Counted from the first letter of the stretch, positions 35,200 through 45,036 are shown. The stretch: 64,000 nucleotides of DNA from Halopseudomonas pelagia CL-AP6 (GCF_000410875.1 NZ_AROI01000003.1:62001-126000), one strand, 5' to 3'. A program made the numbers and translations. The notes: generated by a model not told the origin, from the letters alone.

Positions 35200-35784
35200 C
35201 TACAGCAGTTTGACGATCGCTAGGCTCCCGCCAGCCCCAATAACCGCCAGCGCGATCAGCACCAACAGGCCGTCACGCGCTACCAGCGAAAGCCCCAGTA
35301 TGGCTAATGCCAGACCCACGATCGACGAGGAAAAGGGTACCAGTTCGAGAAATGGCAAGGCAGCGCCAATCAATACACAAAGTGCGGCTATCAGGTAAGT
35401 AGATGAAGGATGCAGCATAAAGTTCAGGCGCGGCTTGATCATGCGGTCAATCCGCCGGGCACCCGGCTTGAGCCAGCCAATCGCCTTGGTCAACTTGTCC
35501 TGTGCGATAGAACGATTGAGCATAAAGCCCGGCAACCAGAAGTACTTACGCCCCAGCAGCATCTGCAGGGCAATAAGCAATACGAACATGCCAGAAAAGA
35601 TTGCCATCCCCGGCACGCCACTGAGCGGGGAAAACAGCGTCAAACCTATGATCAGCAGCAAGGGGCCAAACGAACGATCACCGACCGAGTCGACCACCTG
35701 AGCCAAGGATACCTGCTCTGCATCCTTGGCCAAGCCGGCGATGTGCTCGAGCATCTGTTCCAGGTTATGCAATGACGTTGGCAA
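35200..35784 (-). CDS. ExoD family exopolysaccharide-synthesis-like membrane protein
   Basis: Protein of 194 residues. DRSFGPLLLIIGLTLFSPLSGVPGMAIFSGMFVLLIALQMLLGR and WLPGFMLNRSI are ExoD-family motifs; four or five hydrophobic segments follow. The founding member affects exopolysaccharide production and alkaline tolerance in rhizobia; pseudomonad versions are mostly uncharacterised. The start is probably TTG at 35784, with GGAG eight bases ahead. Confidence 0.85.
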   Translation of the reverse strand: MPTSLHNLEQMLEHIAGLAKDAEQVSLAQVVDSVGDRSFGPLLLIIGLTLFSPLSGVPGMAIFSGMFVLLIALQMLLGRKYFWLPGFMLNRSIAQDKLTKAIGWLKPGARRIDRMIKPRLNFMLHPSSTYLIAALCVLIGAALPFLELVPFSSSIVGLALAILGLSLVARDGLLVLIALAVIGAGGSLAIVKLL

Positions 35785-35848
35785 CGGCGCTACTCCTCGG
35801 AGGCCCCACGGGAAGTGCCGCCCCCCCCTAGCCGGGCGCCACTATAGA

Positions 35849-37258
35849 TCAGAGAGGCTTGCCGCGGTTCCCATGTTCGGCAACAAAAGACTGCACCGCC
35901 TTGAGCTCATTGGCCAGCACGGTGAAGCGCTCCTGGCGTTCAAACAAATCACTCAGGTGCGCAGGCAAGTGCGGCGCCTCACCGACATTGGCCTTGAGTA
36001 CCGCATCCGGAAACTTCACCGGGTGTGCGGTACCCAGCGTGATCATCGGCAATGACATAGAACGACGGCACTCGCGCGCCGCGCGCACACCGATGGCCGT
36101 GTGCGGGTCCAGTAGCTCGCCACAGTCACGGAACACTTCTGCGATAGTCGCGCAGGTCGCCTCGTCATCCACTGCCAGTGAATCGAACAGCTTGCGCGTC
36201 TCGGTCCAACGCTCCTGCTCGACCTTCAGCTTACCGGTTGCCTTGAACGTAGCCATCAACTCACCAATGCGCAGACCGTTGCGGCCGTGCATATCGAACA
36301 ACAACCGCTCGAAATTGGACGACACCATGATATCCATCGACGGCGACAAAGACGCATGCAGCGTGTCCTTGTCATACTGATTGCCGCCCATAAAGCGGTG
36401 CAGGATGTCATTGCGGTTGGTCGCGACGATCAACTGGCTGATCGGCAAGCCCATGTTACGCGCCAGATAGCCGGCAAAAATATCACCAAAGTTACCGGTC
36501 GGCACCGAGAAGGCCATGGACCGTGCAGGCCCACCCAGCTGCAACGCCGCATGGAAGTAATAGACGATCTGCGCCATGATCCGCGCCCAGTTGATCGAGT
36601 TGACCGCGACCAGCCGGGTACCCTTGAGAAAGCTCTGATCGGCAAAGCTGTCCTTGACCATTTCCTGGCAGTCGTCGAAGTTGCCGTCGATGGCAATATT
36701 GTGAATATTGTCGCCCATGATGGTAGTCATCTGCCGGCGCTGCACTTCCGACACCCGGTTGTGCGGATGCAGAATAAAGATATCCACATTCTCGCAGTGC
36801 TTGCAGCCTTCGATCGCGGCTGAACCGGTATCACCCGAGGTCGCGCCCATGATTACCACGCGCTCGCCACGCTTGATCAGGAAGTGATCGAGCAAGCGAC
36901 CCAGCAGCTGCAGGGCAAAGTCCTTGAACGCCAGCGTCGGGCCGTGAAACAGCTCCAGCACCCATTCGTTGGCACCCAGCTGCCGCAGCGGCGCTACCGC
37001 CTGATGCTGAAATACCGCATAGGTTTCTTCAAGAATCCGGCGAAAATCCGCATCGCTGATACTCCCCGCCACAAACGGCCGCATCACATTGAAAGCCAGC
37101 TCGTGGTAAGGCAGCCCGGCCCAGGAGGCAATTTCTTCCTGGGTAAAGCGCGGCAAATTTTCCGGCACATAGAGGCCGCCGTCGGTGGCCAGACCGGCCA
37201 GCAACACATCTTCAAAATCCAAGGCCGGTGCTTGGCCGCGGGTGCTTATATAGCGCAT
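35849..37258 (-). CDS. thrC: threonine synthase
   Basis: PLP enzyme of 469 residues that converts O-phosphohomoserine to threonine. MRYISTRGQAPALDFEDVLLAGLATDGGLYVPE is the family start, FHGPTLAFKDFALQLLG carries the PLP lysine, and MGATSGDTGSAAIEGCKH and FSVPTGNFGDIFAGYLARNMGLP bind cofactor and phosphate. The start at 37258 matches the family; the extension to 37312 does not. It follows hom with a 103-bp gap containing short GC-rich repeats. Together they make threonine from aspartate semialdehyde. Confidence 0.95.
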   Translation of the reverse strand: MRYISTRGQAPALDFEDVLLAGLATDGGLYVPENLPRFTQEEIASWAGLPYHELAFNVMRPFVAGSISDADFRRILEETYAVFQHQAVAPLRQLGANEWVLELFHGPTLAFKDFALQLLGRLLDHFLIKRGERVVIMGATSGDTGSAAIEGCKHCENVDIFILHPHNRVSEVQRRQMTTIMGDNIHNIAIDGNFDDCQEMVKDSFADQSFLKGTRLVAVNSINWARIMAQIVYYFHAALQLGGPARSMAFSVPTGNFGDIFAGYLARNMGLPISQLIVATNRNDILHRFMGGNQYDKDTLHASLSPSMDIMVSSNFERLLFDMHGRNGLRIGELMATFKATGKLKVEQERWTETRKLFDSLAVDDEATCATIAEVFRDCGELLDPHTAIGVRAARECRRSMSLPMITLGTAHPVKFPDAVLKANVGEAPHLPAHLSDLFERQERFTVLANELKAVQSFVAEHGNRGKPL

Positions 37259-37361
37259 CTTTGCAAACCTTCGGTGTGAGCTGCAAACCACTAGCTTCGA
37301 GCAGCAAGCCACCGGTCATACTCCGGAGCGTTTGCCGCTTGCCGCTTGTTGCCTGCTGCTG

Positions 37362-38666
37362 TTAATTCAATTGTTCAACCCGGATCCGCATCAGCGGGCC
37401 GGCGATATCGTCCAGCGCTTCTAGCGCGTCGATGGCATCATTCATCTTCTGCTCGAGCACGCGATGGGTCATGATGATGATCGGTACCAGACCGTCCTGC
37501 TCTTCCGCTTCCTTTTGCAGGATCGATTCGATATTGATCCCACGCTCAGAGAGAATGCTCGCGACCTTGGCCAGCACGCCTGGGCGATCCTTGGCCTGAA
37601 TCCGCAAATAATAGGCAGTTTCCACTTCACCCATCGGCAGTACCGGCAGATCGGACAGCGAATGCGCCTGGAAGGCCAAATGCGGCACGCGATTGTTCGG
37701 ATCAGTGGTCAGGGTACGTACCACGTCGATAATGTCAGCGACGATCGATGAGGCCGTGGCCTCTGCGCCAGCACCGGCACCGTAATACAGCGTTGAGCCG
37801 ACGGCGTCGCCGTTGACCATGACCGCATTCATCACGCCGTTAACGTTAGCAATCAGCTTGTCGGCCGGAATCAGCGTTGGGTGCACGCGCAGCTCGATAC
37901 CGGCTGCGGTGCGCCGGGCGATGCCCAGGTGCTTGATCCGATAACCAAAGGCTTCGGCATAGTTGACGTCCGAGGTGGTCAGCTTGCTGATGCCCTCGGT
38001 ATAGGCCTTGTCGAACTGCAACGGAATACCAAAGGCGATGGAAGCCAGAATCGTCAGCTTGTGCGCAGCATCGATACCTTCCACGTCAAAGGTTGGGTCA
38101 GCTTCGGCATAACCGAGCGCCTGAGCTTCGGCCAGCACGTCATCGAAGGTACGACCCTTGTCCCGCATTTCGGTCAGAATGAAGTTACCAGTGCCGTTGA
38201 TAATCCCCGCGACCCAATCAATCTGGTTCGCCGCCAGGCCTTCACGCACCGCCTTGATAATCGGGATGCCGCCGGCCACCGAGGCCTCAAAGGCGACCAT
38301 TACGCCTTTCTCGCTCGCCGCAGCGAAGATCTCGTTGCCGTGCACAGCAATCAACGCCTTGTTGGCGGTAACCACATGCTTGCCATTGGCAATAGCCTGC
38401 AAGACCACTTCCCGCGCAACACCGTAGCCACCGATCAGCTCGATGACGATATCGATCTCGGGATTATTTACGACCTCGAAGACATCCTTTGTCACTGGCG
38501 TGGCACCCAGATTGCAGGCCGGGTTCAAATGCCGGGCGGCTATCTGCGCCACCTCAATATCACGCCCGGCACGCCGGGCAATTTCCACGGCATTGCGCTG
38601 CAAGACATTGAATGTGCCGCCACCGACGGTGCCCAAACCACAGATTCCCACTTTGACCGGTTTCAA
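37362..38666 (-). CDS. hom: homoserine dehydrogenase
   Basis: Protein of 434 residues, the usual monofunctional length. The start MKPVKVGICGLGTVGGGTF holds the NAD(P) Rossmann motif; TANKALIAVHGNEIF and VAGGIPIIKAVREGLAAN, then GIINGTGNFILTEM and ADPTFDVEGIDAAHKL, form the catalytic domain. A C-terminal ACT domain (about 355-430, YYLRIQAKDRPGVLAKVASILSERGINIESI) should give feedback control by threonine. The codon at 38666 is TTG, with no ATG nearby in frame. It sits 56 bp after dsbC in the conserved xerD-dsbC-hom-thrC order. Confidence 0.95.
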   Translation of the reverse strand: MKPVKVGICGLGTVGGGTFNVLQRNAVEIARRAGRDIEVAQIAARHLNPACNLGATPVTKDVFEVVNNPEIDIVIELIGGYGVAREVVLQAIANGKHVVTANKALIAVHGNEIFAAASEKGVMVAFEASVAGGIPIIKAVREGLAANQIDWVAGIINGTGNFILTEMRDKGRTFDDVLAEAQALGYAEADPTFDVEGIDAAHKLTILASIAFGIPLQFDKAYTEGISKLTTSDVNYAEAFGYRIKHLGIARRTAAGIELRVHPTLIPADKLIANVNGVMNAVMVNGDAVGSTLYYGAGAGAEATASSIVADIIDVVRTLTTDPNNRVPHLAFQAHSLSDLPVLPMGEVETAYYLRIQAKDRPGVLAKVASILSERGINIESILQKEAEEQDGLVPIIIMTHRVLEQKMNDAIDALEALDDIAGPLMRIRVEQLN

Positions 38667-38722
38667 ACTAAGGCCCCCATTTGGATCGCATGTTGGTTAA
38701 GAAATAGTGTGTTGTCTAACGC

Positions 38723-39442
38723 TTACTGATTCGCCAAGGCTTCGGCCGCCAACTGCGCGGCGGGCTTGTAACCTGGCACCAGTACGCCATTGGCCATAAA
38801 GATCGCCGGCGTGCCCTGCACACCGACTTGCTGACCCAGTGCAAACTGCTCATTGACCGGGTTATCACAGGTCAGGGTTTCAATCTTGTTGCCCAGCTTG
38901 GCTTCGGTCATCGCATTCTGAGGGTCTTCAGCACACCAGATTGACTCCATGATCTTGGCAGAAGCCTGGCCAGGGCCACTACGCGGAAATGCCGCATAAC
39001 GCACCTCGATGCCCAGGCTGTTCAGCTCATCCACTTCGCTGTGCAGGAGCCTGCAATACCCACAATCCACATCGGTGAAAATGGTCACGTGGGTTTTCGG
39101 ATTTTTCGGCGCAAACACCACCAGCTTTTCCTTCGGCAGGGCATTGATGACCTCACCGATACCCGCGGATTCAGCCGCAACCGTCAGGTTGCGCGGTTGC
39201 TCGGCACTCAGATCATAGAGTGCCCCCTGGATCAGAAACTGCCCATCAGCACTGGCATACAGAATACGACCGCTGTCGAGCTGCACCTGGTACACACCGC
39301 TCATCGGCGACTCGGAAATCGCCTTGATGGCTACCGGCAGGTCCAGCTTGCTCAGGCTGGCACGAATGGCATCTGCCGGCTCGGCGAGTACTGCCGTGGC
39401 GGTCAACGCAAACAACGAAGCTGCTATCAGTTTCAGTCGCAT
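38723..39442 (-). CDS. dsbC: thiol:disulfide interchange protein DsbC
   Basis: Periplasmic disulfide isomerase of 239 residues. A signal peptide (LIAASLFALTATAVLA) and N-terminal dimerisation domain precede a thioredoxin fold with FTDVDCGYCRLLH; the CGYC active site is typical of DsbC. The cis-Pro segment is GVQGTPAIFMANG. A second Cys pair is seen at WCAEDP and LTCDNP. The start has AAGAGGA upstream. It is kept reduced by DsbD, encoded elsewhere. Confidence 0.94.
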   Translation of the reverse strand: MRLKLIAASLFALTATAVLAEPADAIRASLSKLDLPVAIKAISESPMSGVYQVQLDSGRILYASADGQFLIQGALYDLSAEQPRNLTVAAESAGIGEVINALPKEKLVVFAPKNPKTHVTIFTDVDCGYCRLLHSEVDELNSLGIEVRYAAFPRSGPGQASAKIMESIWCAEDPQNAMTEAKLGNKIETLTCDNPVNEQFALGQQVGVQGTPAIFMANGVLVPGYKPAAQLAAEALANQ

Positions 39443-39488
39443 ATCAGGTCCTCTTTACGGCCGACAAGCTTAGCATGAAAGATCCCGC

Positions 39489-40412
39489 TCACCCACGCGG
39501 ATGATGGCTTGCGTGCAGATCACGCAGGCGTTGGCGGGCCACATGGGTATAGATCTGCGTGGTAGACAGATCGCTATGGCCAAGCAGCATCTGCACCACG
39601 CGCAGGTCCGCTCCATGATTGAGTAAATGCGTGGCGAAAGCATGCCGCAGGGTATGCGGGGATAACGGCGTGCGTATGCCGGCCTGACTCGCATGCAGCT
39701 TGATCCTATGCCAAAACGTCTGGCGGGTCATTTCCCGGCCCTGACGGCTGGGGAACAACACATCGCTAGGTTGCCCGCTCAACAACGGTGCACGCCCGGC
39801 CTGCAAATAGCGTTGCAACCAGACGATCGCCTCTTCACCCAGCGGCACCAGCCGCTCCTTGCTGCCCTTGCCGGTTACACGCACGACGCCCTGGCGCAGA
39901 TTCAACTGATCCAACCGCAGCCCGGTCAGCTCGCTGACGCGCAAACCGCAGGCATAGAGCACTTCCAGCATGCAGCGATCACGCAAGCCAAGACTGTCTT
40001 CAGGGTCCGGCGCAGCAAGCAGCGCCTCTACATCCGCCTCGCTGAGCGACTTGGGCAACGGGCGGCCGAGCTTGGGCAGGGCTATATCCAGAGTCGGATC
40101 TTCGCTGATCAGGTTCTGGCGCAACGCATGCCGATAAAACCCGCGCACGCAAGACAATAACCGTGCAGTAGAGCGTGCCTGGTAACCCTGCCCGATGCGC
40201 CAGCCCAGATGCTCCATCAAATCGGCGCGGCTGGCACTAAGCAAGCCCCCGCCGCGCGCAGCCAGCCAACTGGCCAGATGCTCCAGATCAGTGCGGTAAG
40301 CTTCCAGTGTCGGCCGCGCCAGACCCCGCTCAAGCCACAAGCTATCAACATAGCCTGCGACGACGCGCTGCTCGGCGTCACTGATACTGGCTTTGGGCAT
40401 GGGGTGCTGCAT
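39489..40412 (-). CDS. xerD: site-specific tyrosine recombinase XerD
   Basis: Protein of 307 residues that, with XerC, resolves chromosome dimers at dif. N-terminal SAM-like core-binding domain (GYVDSLWLERGLARPTLEAYRTDL) and C-terminal catalytic domain: ACGLRVSELTGL (Arg), TGKGSKERLVPL (Lys), LSPHTLRHAFATHLLNHGADLR (His, Arg), MLLGHSDLSTTQIYTHV (His and nucleophilic Tyr). All catalytic residues are present. The position before dsbC is conserved in pseudomonads, so this is a core gene and not a phage integrase. Start at 40412 or four codons later. Confidence 0.95.
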   Translation of the reverse strand: MQHPMPKASISDAEQRVVAGYVDSLWLERGLARPTLEAYRTDLEHLASWLAARGGGLLSASRADLMEHLGWRIGQGYQARSTARLLSCVRGFYRHALRQNLISEDPTLDIALPKLGRPLPKSLSEADVEALLAAPDPEDSLGLRDRCMLEVLYACGLRVSELTGLRLDQLNLRQGVVRVTGKGSKERLVPLGEEAIVWLQRYLQAGRAPLLSGQPSDVLFPSRQGREMTRQTFWHRIKLHASQAGIRTPLSPHTLRHAFATHLLNHGADLRVVQMLLGHSDLSTTQIYTHVARQRLRDLHASHHPRG

Positions 40413-40473
40413 GGGTCAGAATCCTGCACTGCTGAGGGTCGGGCGCACTAGAGCTGGGCGGAACGTCGGACAA

Positions 40474-40502
40474 TAAAAAAGCAGCCCGAAGGCTGCCTTT
40501 TC
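40474..40502 (-). terminator. intrinsic terminator of the rpsP-rplS operon
   Basis: GCAGCC and GGCTGC pair around CGAA (40481-40496) and the minus-strand transcript continues into a T-run. It lies about 30 bases past the rplS stop. A T-run on the plus side as well makes it symmetric. Confidence 0.85.
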
Positions 40503-40523
40503 TTGTACCAGAAAGCGAGCTGA

Positions 40524-40871
40524 TCAGCCCAGCTTTTCCTTGATACGTGCAGCGCGACCAGACAGGGCACGCAGATAGTAAAGCTTGGCTTTACGTACAT
40601 CACCACGACGCTTGACGGTCAGGCTGTCGATTAGCGGCGAGTAGCTCTGGAAGGTACGCTCAACGCCTACACCGCTGGAGATCTTGCGTACGGTGAACGC
40701 GGAGTTCAGACCCCGGTTGCGCTTACCGATAACCACGCCTTCAAAGGCCTGCAGACGCGAACGATCGCCTTCCTTCACTTTAACCTGAACGATCACTGTG
40801 TCACCCGGAGCGAACTCGGGTAACTTCTTGCTCATCTGCTCAGCTTCGATCTGGGCAATAATGTTGGACAT
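40524..40871 (-). CDS. rplS: 50S ribosomal protein L19
   Basis: Ribosomal protein of 115 residues at the 30S-50S interface. The sequence [53 protein letters not shown] and [14 protein letters not shown] segments ending [24 protein letters not shown] are diagnostic. The start at 40871 matches the family. It is the last gene of rpsP-rimM-trmD-rplS, followed by an intrinsic terminator. Confidence 0.97.
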   Translation of the reverse strand: MSNIIAQIEAEQMSKKLPEFAPGDTVIVQVKVKEGDRSRLQAFEGVVIGKRNRGLNSAFTVRKISSGVGVERTFQSYSPLIDSLTVKRRGDVRKAKLYYLRALSGRAARIKEKLG

Positions 40872-40903
40872 TTCAAACTCCTGCACAAGCCGTCGGACTT
40901 GAC

Positions 40904-41653
40904 TCAATGGTTATCGGTTTCCTGTTCGCGGATGAATTCCGCCAACAGCTGCTGCTGTTCTTTGCTCAGCGTTAAATCCTTGAGCAATGCTGGCCGACGT
41001 TGCCAGGTTCTGCCCAGGGACTGCTTGAGTCGCCAGCGCCGGATCAATTCGTGATTACCACTGAGCAGCACCTCCGGTACGCACCGCTCTTCAAACTCTT
41101 CCGGCCGGGTGTAATGCGGACAATCCAGCCACCCTTCCGTAAATGAATCTTCTACCGCTGAATCCGCATGCCCGAGCACGCCGGGGATCAGCCGGGTTAC
41201 CGCATCCAGGACGACCATGGCACCCAGCTCACCGCCAGACAGCACATAATCCCCGATGGAGATTTCTTCATCGACGCACATATCGATGATGCGTTCGTCA
41301 ATGCCTTCATAGCGCCCACATAACAGCACCAGGCTGTCCATCTTGGCCAGCGCCTGCGCCCGTTGCTGGGTTAGCGGCTGGCCCTGGGGTGACAGGTAGA
41401 TCACCCGTGGCGGCGAAGGTGCCTTCTGACGGATAGCCTCAATGGCTTCCAGCAGCGGCTCAACTTTCATCAGCATGCCCGGTCCGCCCCCAAAGGGACG
41501 ATCGTCGACCGTTCGATGACGGTCATGGGCATGCTCACGCGGATTACTGAACTCGACGCTTAACTGCCCTCGCTTAACGGCGCGACCGGTAACACCGTAC
41601 TCGGTCAACGCGGCAAACATCTCGGGGAACAGCGTCACTACTCCGGCCCACAC
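40904..41653 (-). CDS. trmD: tRNA (guanine-N1)-methyltransferase
   Basis: Protein of 249 residues that methylates G37 next to the anticodon, preventing frameshifting. [21 protein letters not shown] at the start, [18 protein letters not shown], and [15 protein letters not shown] with [19 protein letters not shown] form the trefoil-knot SAM site. The initiation codon appears to be GTG at 41653, three bases past the rimM stop. Co-transcription with rimM and rplS is conserved. Confidence 0.96.
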   Translation of the reverse strand: MWAGVVTLFPEMFAALTEYGVTGRAVKRGQLSVEFSNPREHAHDRHRTVDDRPFGGGPGMLMKVEPLLEAIEAIRQKAPSPPRVIYLSPQGQPLTQQRAQALAKMDSLVLLCGRYEGIDERIIDMCVDEEISIGDYVLSGGELGAMVVLDAVTRLIPGVLGHADSAVEDSFTEGWLDCPHYTRPEEFEERCVPEVLLSGNHELIRRWRLKQSLGRTWQRRPALLKDLTLSKEQQQLLAEFIREQETDNH

Positions 41654-41656
41654 CGG

Positions 41657-42199
41657 TCAGAATTCCGGGTCCCAATCCACCTGCATCACACCTGCCTGCA
41701 GATCGATGGACTTCACATACATATCCGGCAAATAGGGCAGCAAACGTTCACGCTGATCCAGACTGCCTTCACAGGGCTTGACCACCATCACATCATTGGA
41801 ACCGGTTTCCAGCAGGTGGTCGATGCGACCGAGCAACTGTCCTTCGACGGTTACAACCTGCAAACCTTCCAACTGATGCCAGTAGAACTCACCCTGTTCA
41901 AGATCCGGCAAGGCGTCACGCACCACACAGATCTCGTAATCCACCAGCGCCAGCGCCTGGTCTCGGTCGTTGACCCCCTCAAGGGCAACCACTAACACCC
42001 GGTTCTGCACTCGACCTTCAAGCACGGTAACGGTGCGTTGCTCCACACCTCGTCTGAGTATCCATTTGGGATAGTTCAGAACGTTATCCAGCGGGTCAGT
42101 TTCGGAATACACCTTCACCGAGCCGCGAATGCCGTGAACCGATACAATTTTGCCGAGGACCACCAAGGGTGATCCGCTCGACTCCGGCAGACTGGTCAT
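41657..42199 (-). CDS. rimM: 16S rRNA-processing factor RimM
   Basis: Protein of 180 residues that aids maturation of the 30S head domain and binds S19. VVLGKIVSVHGIRGSVKVYSETDP is the N-terminal signature; EFYWHQLEGLQVVTVEGQLLGRIDHLLETGSNDVMVV marks the PRC-barrel domain. One base separates the rpsP stop from its ATG. It is part of the conserved ribosomal operon. Confidence 0.96.
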   Translation of the reverse strand: MTSLPESSGSPLVVLGKIVSVHGIRGSVKVYSETDPLDNVLNYPKWILRRGVEQRTVTVLEGRVQNRVLVVALEGVNDRDQALALVDYEICVVRDALPDLEQGEFYWHQLEGLQVVTVEGQLLGRIDHLLETGSNDVMVVKPCEGSLDQRERLLPYLPDMYVKSIDLQAGVMQVDWDPEF

Positions 42200-42200
42200 A

Positions 42201-42449
42201 TCAGGCAGCGGCCTGATTTTCCTTCAGCAGAGCAGCAACACGCTCAGAGGGCTGCGCACCCTGGCTCAGCCAGTAGCTAACGCGCTCCTGGTTAACTGAC
42301 AGGCGGATTTCAGCACCGTTGGCAACGGGGTTGAAAAAACCTACGCGCTCAACGAAACGGCCGTCACGGGCGTTACGGCTGTTGGCGACAGTCAGGTGAT
42401 AGAAGGGGCGCTTCTTGGAGCCACCACGAGCTAGACGAATGGTTACCAT
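42201..42449 (-). CDS. rpsP: 30S ribosomal protein S16
   Basis: Ribosomal protein of 82 residues. [41 protein letters not shown] is diagnostic. It is the first gene of the rpsP-rimM-trmD-rplS operon; a plausible promoter lies about 105 bp upstream. Confidence 0.97.
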   Translation of the reverse strand: MVTIRLARGGSKKRPFYHLTVANSRNARDGRFVERVGFFNPVANGAEIRLSVNQERVSYWLSQGAQPSERVAALLKENQAAA

Positions 42450-42554
42450 GTGGACATCGTTTCCTGTATTTGAGTAACGCTCATTGATTCATTACGGGCG
42501 GTGAGACCATGCAGCGAAGACGCAGCAAAGACCCTTATACCCGAAAGGTCGCGT

Positions 42555-42583
42555 ATTCTACGGAATATCGCGGCCATTGAAAA
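42555..42583 (-). promoter_or_regulatory. possible sigma-70 promoter of the rpsP operon
   Basis: On the minus strand TTTTCA (42583-42578) and TAGAAT (42560-42555) are 17 bases apart, resembling -35 and -10 elements. The leader to rpsP would be about 100 nt. Confidence 0.45.
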
Positions 42584-42616
42584 CTGTTTTTTGCTCACGC
42601 GCTGTACAGCACGCTC

Positions 42617-44017
42617 TTAGAATTTGGGCATACCGCCGCCGGGAGGCAACATACCACCGCCTCCGCCACCGCCCATACCACCCATACCGCGCATCAGCTT
42701 GGCCATACCGCCCTTGCCGCTGACCTTCTTCATCATCTTCTGCATCTGCTTGTGCTGCTTGATGACGCGCCCGATATCCTGAATTTGCGTACCCGAGCCT
42801 ACTGCAATGCGGCGCTTGCGCGAGCCGCTAATAATATCCGGGTTGCGGCGCTCGTTCGGCGTCATGGAATTGATGATCGCCTCCATAACCTTGAACTGCT
42901 TCTCGGCCTGGGTCTGGGCGTTCTCCATTTGCGCCGGATTGATCTTGCCCATCATCGGCAGTTTGTCCATCATCGATCCCAACCCGCCCATGCCGCGCAT
43001 CTGCTGCAGCTGGTCACGGAAGTCCTCGAGATCGAAGCCCTTGCCCTTCTTGAGCTTCTTGGCCAGCTTCTCGGCCTTGTCCTTGTCGAGCTTGTGTTCG
43101 GCCTGCTCGATCAGGCTGAGCACGTCCCCCATGCCGAGGATGCGCGAGGCGATCCGGTCGGGATGGAAGGCTTCCAGCGCATCGGTCTTCTCACCCATGC
43201 CGAGGAATTTGATCGGCTTGCCGGTGATATGCCGCACCGACAGCGCCGCACCACCACGGGCGTCGCCGTCGACCTTGGTCAGAATCACACCCGTCAGCGG
43301 CAATGCCTCGTTAAAGGCCTGGGCGGTATTGGCCGCATCCTGACCGGTCATAGCATCGACCACGAACAGAGTTTCAGACGGCTTGGCAGCAGCATGCACC
43401 GCGCGAATCTCGTCCATCATGTCAGCATCGATAGCCAGACGACCGGCGGTATCGATAATCAGCACATCCATAAAGCGGCTGCGCGCTTCGCGCATCGCCG
43501 CCTCAACAATGGCTATCGGTTTCTGCCCGGCATCGGACGGGAAGAAAGTAACATCCACTTCCTTGGCCAGCGTTTCCAGCTGTTTGATGGCCGCCGGACG
43601 ATAGACGTCGGCACTGACCACCATGACCTTCTTCTTCTGGCGTTCACGCAGGTGCTTTGCCAGCTTCGCTACAGAGGTGGTCTTACCCGCGCCTTGCAAA
43701 CCCGCCATCAGAATCACCGCCGGCGGAGTAACCGCCAGATTAAGGCCGACAGCCTCACCCATGACGGCTTCCAACTCTGCCTTGATGATCTTAACGAACA
43801 CCTGCCCCGGCGACAGACTGCGGGAGACTTCCTGGCCCACGGCACGGTCACGCACCTGGTCAACAAAAGCCTTGACCACGGGCAACGCAACATCGGCTTC
43901 AAGCAGAGCCATACGCACTTCGCGCAGGGTATCTTTAATGTTGTCTTCAGTAAGTTTGGCGCGACCCGTCACACCTTGCAGGCTGTGCGTGAGGCGTTCG
44001 GTAAGATTGTCGAACAT
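42617..44017 (-). CDS. ffh: signal recognition particle protein Ffh
   Basis: SRP GTPase of 466 residues that binds 4.5S RNA and nascent signal peptides. The N domain is followed by the G domain (LMAGLQGAGKTTSVAKLAKHL, VSADVYRPAAIKQLETLA, IIDTAGRL, LTKVDGDARGGAALSVRHITG). The M domain is rich in Met (MRGMGGLGSMMDKLPMMGK) with the SGSRKRRIAVGSG RNA-binding motif and a Gly/Met tail. A 167-bp gap to rpsP holds the latter's promoter. Confidence 0.97.
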   Translation of the reverse strand: MFDNLTERLTHSLQGVTGRAKLTEDNIKDTLREVRMALLEADVALPVVKAFVDQVRDRAVGQEVSRSLSPGQVFVKIIKAELEAVMGEAVGLNLAVTPPAVILMAGLQGAGKTTSVAKLAKHLRERQKKKVMVVSADVYRPAAIKQLETLAKEVDVTFFPSDAGQKPIAIVEAAMREARSRFMDVLIIDTAGRLAIDADMMDEIRAVHAAAKPSETLFVVDAMTGQDAANTAQAFNEALPLTGVILTKVDGDARGGAALSVRHITGKPIKFLGMGEKTDALEAFHPDRIASRILGMGDVLSLIEQAEHKLDKDKAEKLAKKLKKGKGFDLEDFRDQLQQMRGMGGLGSMMDKLPMMGKINPAQMENAQTQAEKQFKVMEAIINSMTPNERRNPDIISGSRKRRIAVGSGTQIQDIGRVIKQHKQMQKMMKKVSGKGGMAKLMRGMGGMGGGGGGGMLPPGGGMPKF

Positions 44018-44177
44018 CAGTCAGTCTCCTAGGCTTCCTGTAACCCCGAATCGACGGAGTGAAGCAATCAAGCGCAGGAGTATACCCTGCGCACCCAACG
44101 GATGACAGGGAAGCGCTTTAACCGCAGCGCAGCTTGTGCCACACTTCGGCTTTACTGATTCTCACCCGCAGGGACGT

Positions 44178-44978
44178 ATGACAGCCCTTACCCCCAGTTT
44201 GCTGGCCGCCATCCTTTATCTGGGCGGCAGCTTTTATCAGTTGCGTTGCATGGGCAAGCGCCTGGCCGTCAATATCAATCTGCTGCGCGCCATCGGCATG
44301 GTTGCGCTACTGGCCCATGCAGGCAGCCTTTATGTGCAGCTATTCACGCCGGAAGGCTTGTCCCTCGGGCTGTTCAACACCGCGTCCCTGATAGCCTGGC
44401 TGGTCATCGCCATCACGCTGCTGTCGAGTTTTAAAGTGCCCGTCACCAGCCTACTGCTGGGCCTGTTCCCGCTTGCGCTGGTTACCGGGCTGCTGGCCTG
44501 GCTGTTTCCCAGTCACGGCACCACGCTAGTTCCCGCCGAAGGCGTTCTGGTCGTCCACGTGCTGCTGTCGATACTCGCTTACGGCATTTTGACCATCGCT
44601 GCCTTTCAGGCCAGCCTGTTGGCTATTCAGAATTACCAGCTCAAGCACAAACACCCGACCCGCTTCATCCGCACCTTCCCGCCACTGCAGACTATGGAAC
44701 GCCTACTGTTCCAATTCCTGCTGTGCGGCGAAATTTTGCTGACACTGGCGCTGATCTCCGGCTTTCTTTTCCTGGACAATATGTTTGCCCAGGGCGTGGC
44801 GCACAAAACCTTCCTGTCCTGCGTAGCCTGGGTGGTCTTCGGCATCCTGCTGTGGGGCCGCCATTTCCGCGGCTGGCGGGGCAGCAACGCGATTCGCTGG
44901 ACTCTGGCAGGCTTCCTGCTGCTAGCACTGGCTTACTTCGGCAGCAAGTTGGTTCGTGAATTCCTGCTGCCCTATTAA
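44178..44978 (+). CDS. cytochrome c assembly / CcsA-like inner-membrane protein
   Basis: Protein of 266 residues with about eight membrane spans (LLAAILYLGGSFYQL, AIGMVALLAHAGSLYVQLF, VHVLLSILAYGILTIAAFQASLLA and others). It resembles the CcsA/CcmC-type heme-handling family (YpjD), with His in the LLAHAG and VHVLLS spans. It is divergent from ffh, as in many pseudomonads. The start at 44178 (CAGGGA upstream) is preferred over 44136. A CorC-family gene follows 58 bp later. Confidence 0.85.
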   Translation: MTALTPSLLAAILYLGGSFYQLRCMGKRLAVNINLLRAIGMVALLAHAGSLYVQLFTPEGLSLGLFNTASLIAWLVIAITLLSSFKVPVTSLLLGLFPLALVTGLLAWLFPSHGTTLVPAEGVLVVHVLLSILAYGILTIAAFQASLLAIQNYQLKHKHPTRFIRTFPPLQTMERLLFQFLLCGEILLTLALISGFLFLDNMFAQGVAHKTFLSCVAWVVFGILLWGRHFRGWRGSNAIRWTLAGFLLLALAYFGSKLVREFLLPY

Positions 44979-45036
44979 TGAAATCCAGTGATGCAGCCCA
45001 ACTGCGCACCCTTCCCCCAGCTATTGAGGTAGCCAC

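Noticed and set aside
37259..37361. Short GC-rich repeats between hom and thrC as a regulatory attenuator
   Set aside because: They lack a leader peptide or alternative stems; similar GCTTG/CAAGC clutter is common in pseudomonad intergenic gaps.
39489..40412. Tyrosine recombinase as evidence of a mobile element
   Set aside because: It is XerD in its conserved place before dsbC-hom-thrC; no attachment sites or phage genes are near.
42752..44032. 426-codon plus-strand frame opposite ffh
   Set aside because: Shadow of the Ffh reading frame; its composition (His/Arg/Leu-rich, no motif) is typical of antisense frames in GC-rich genes.
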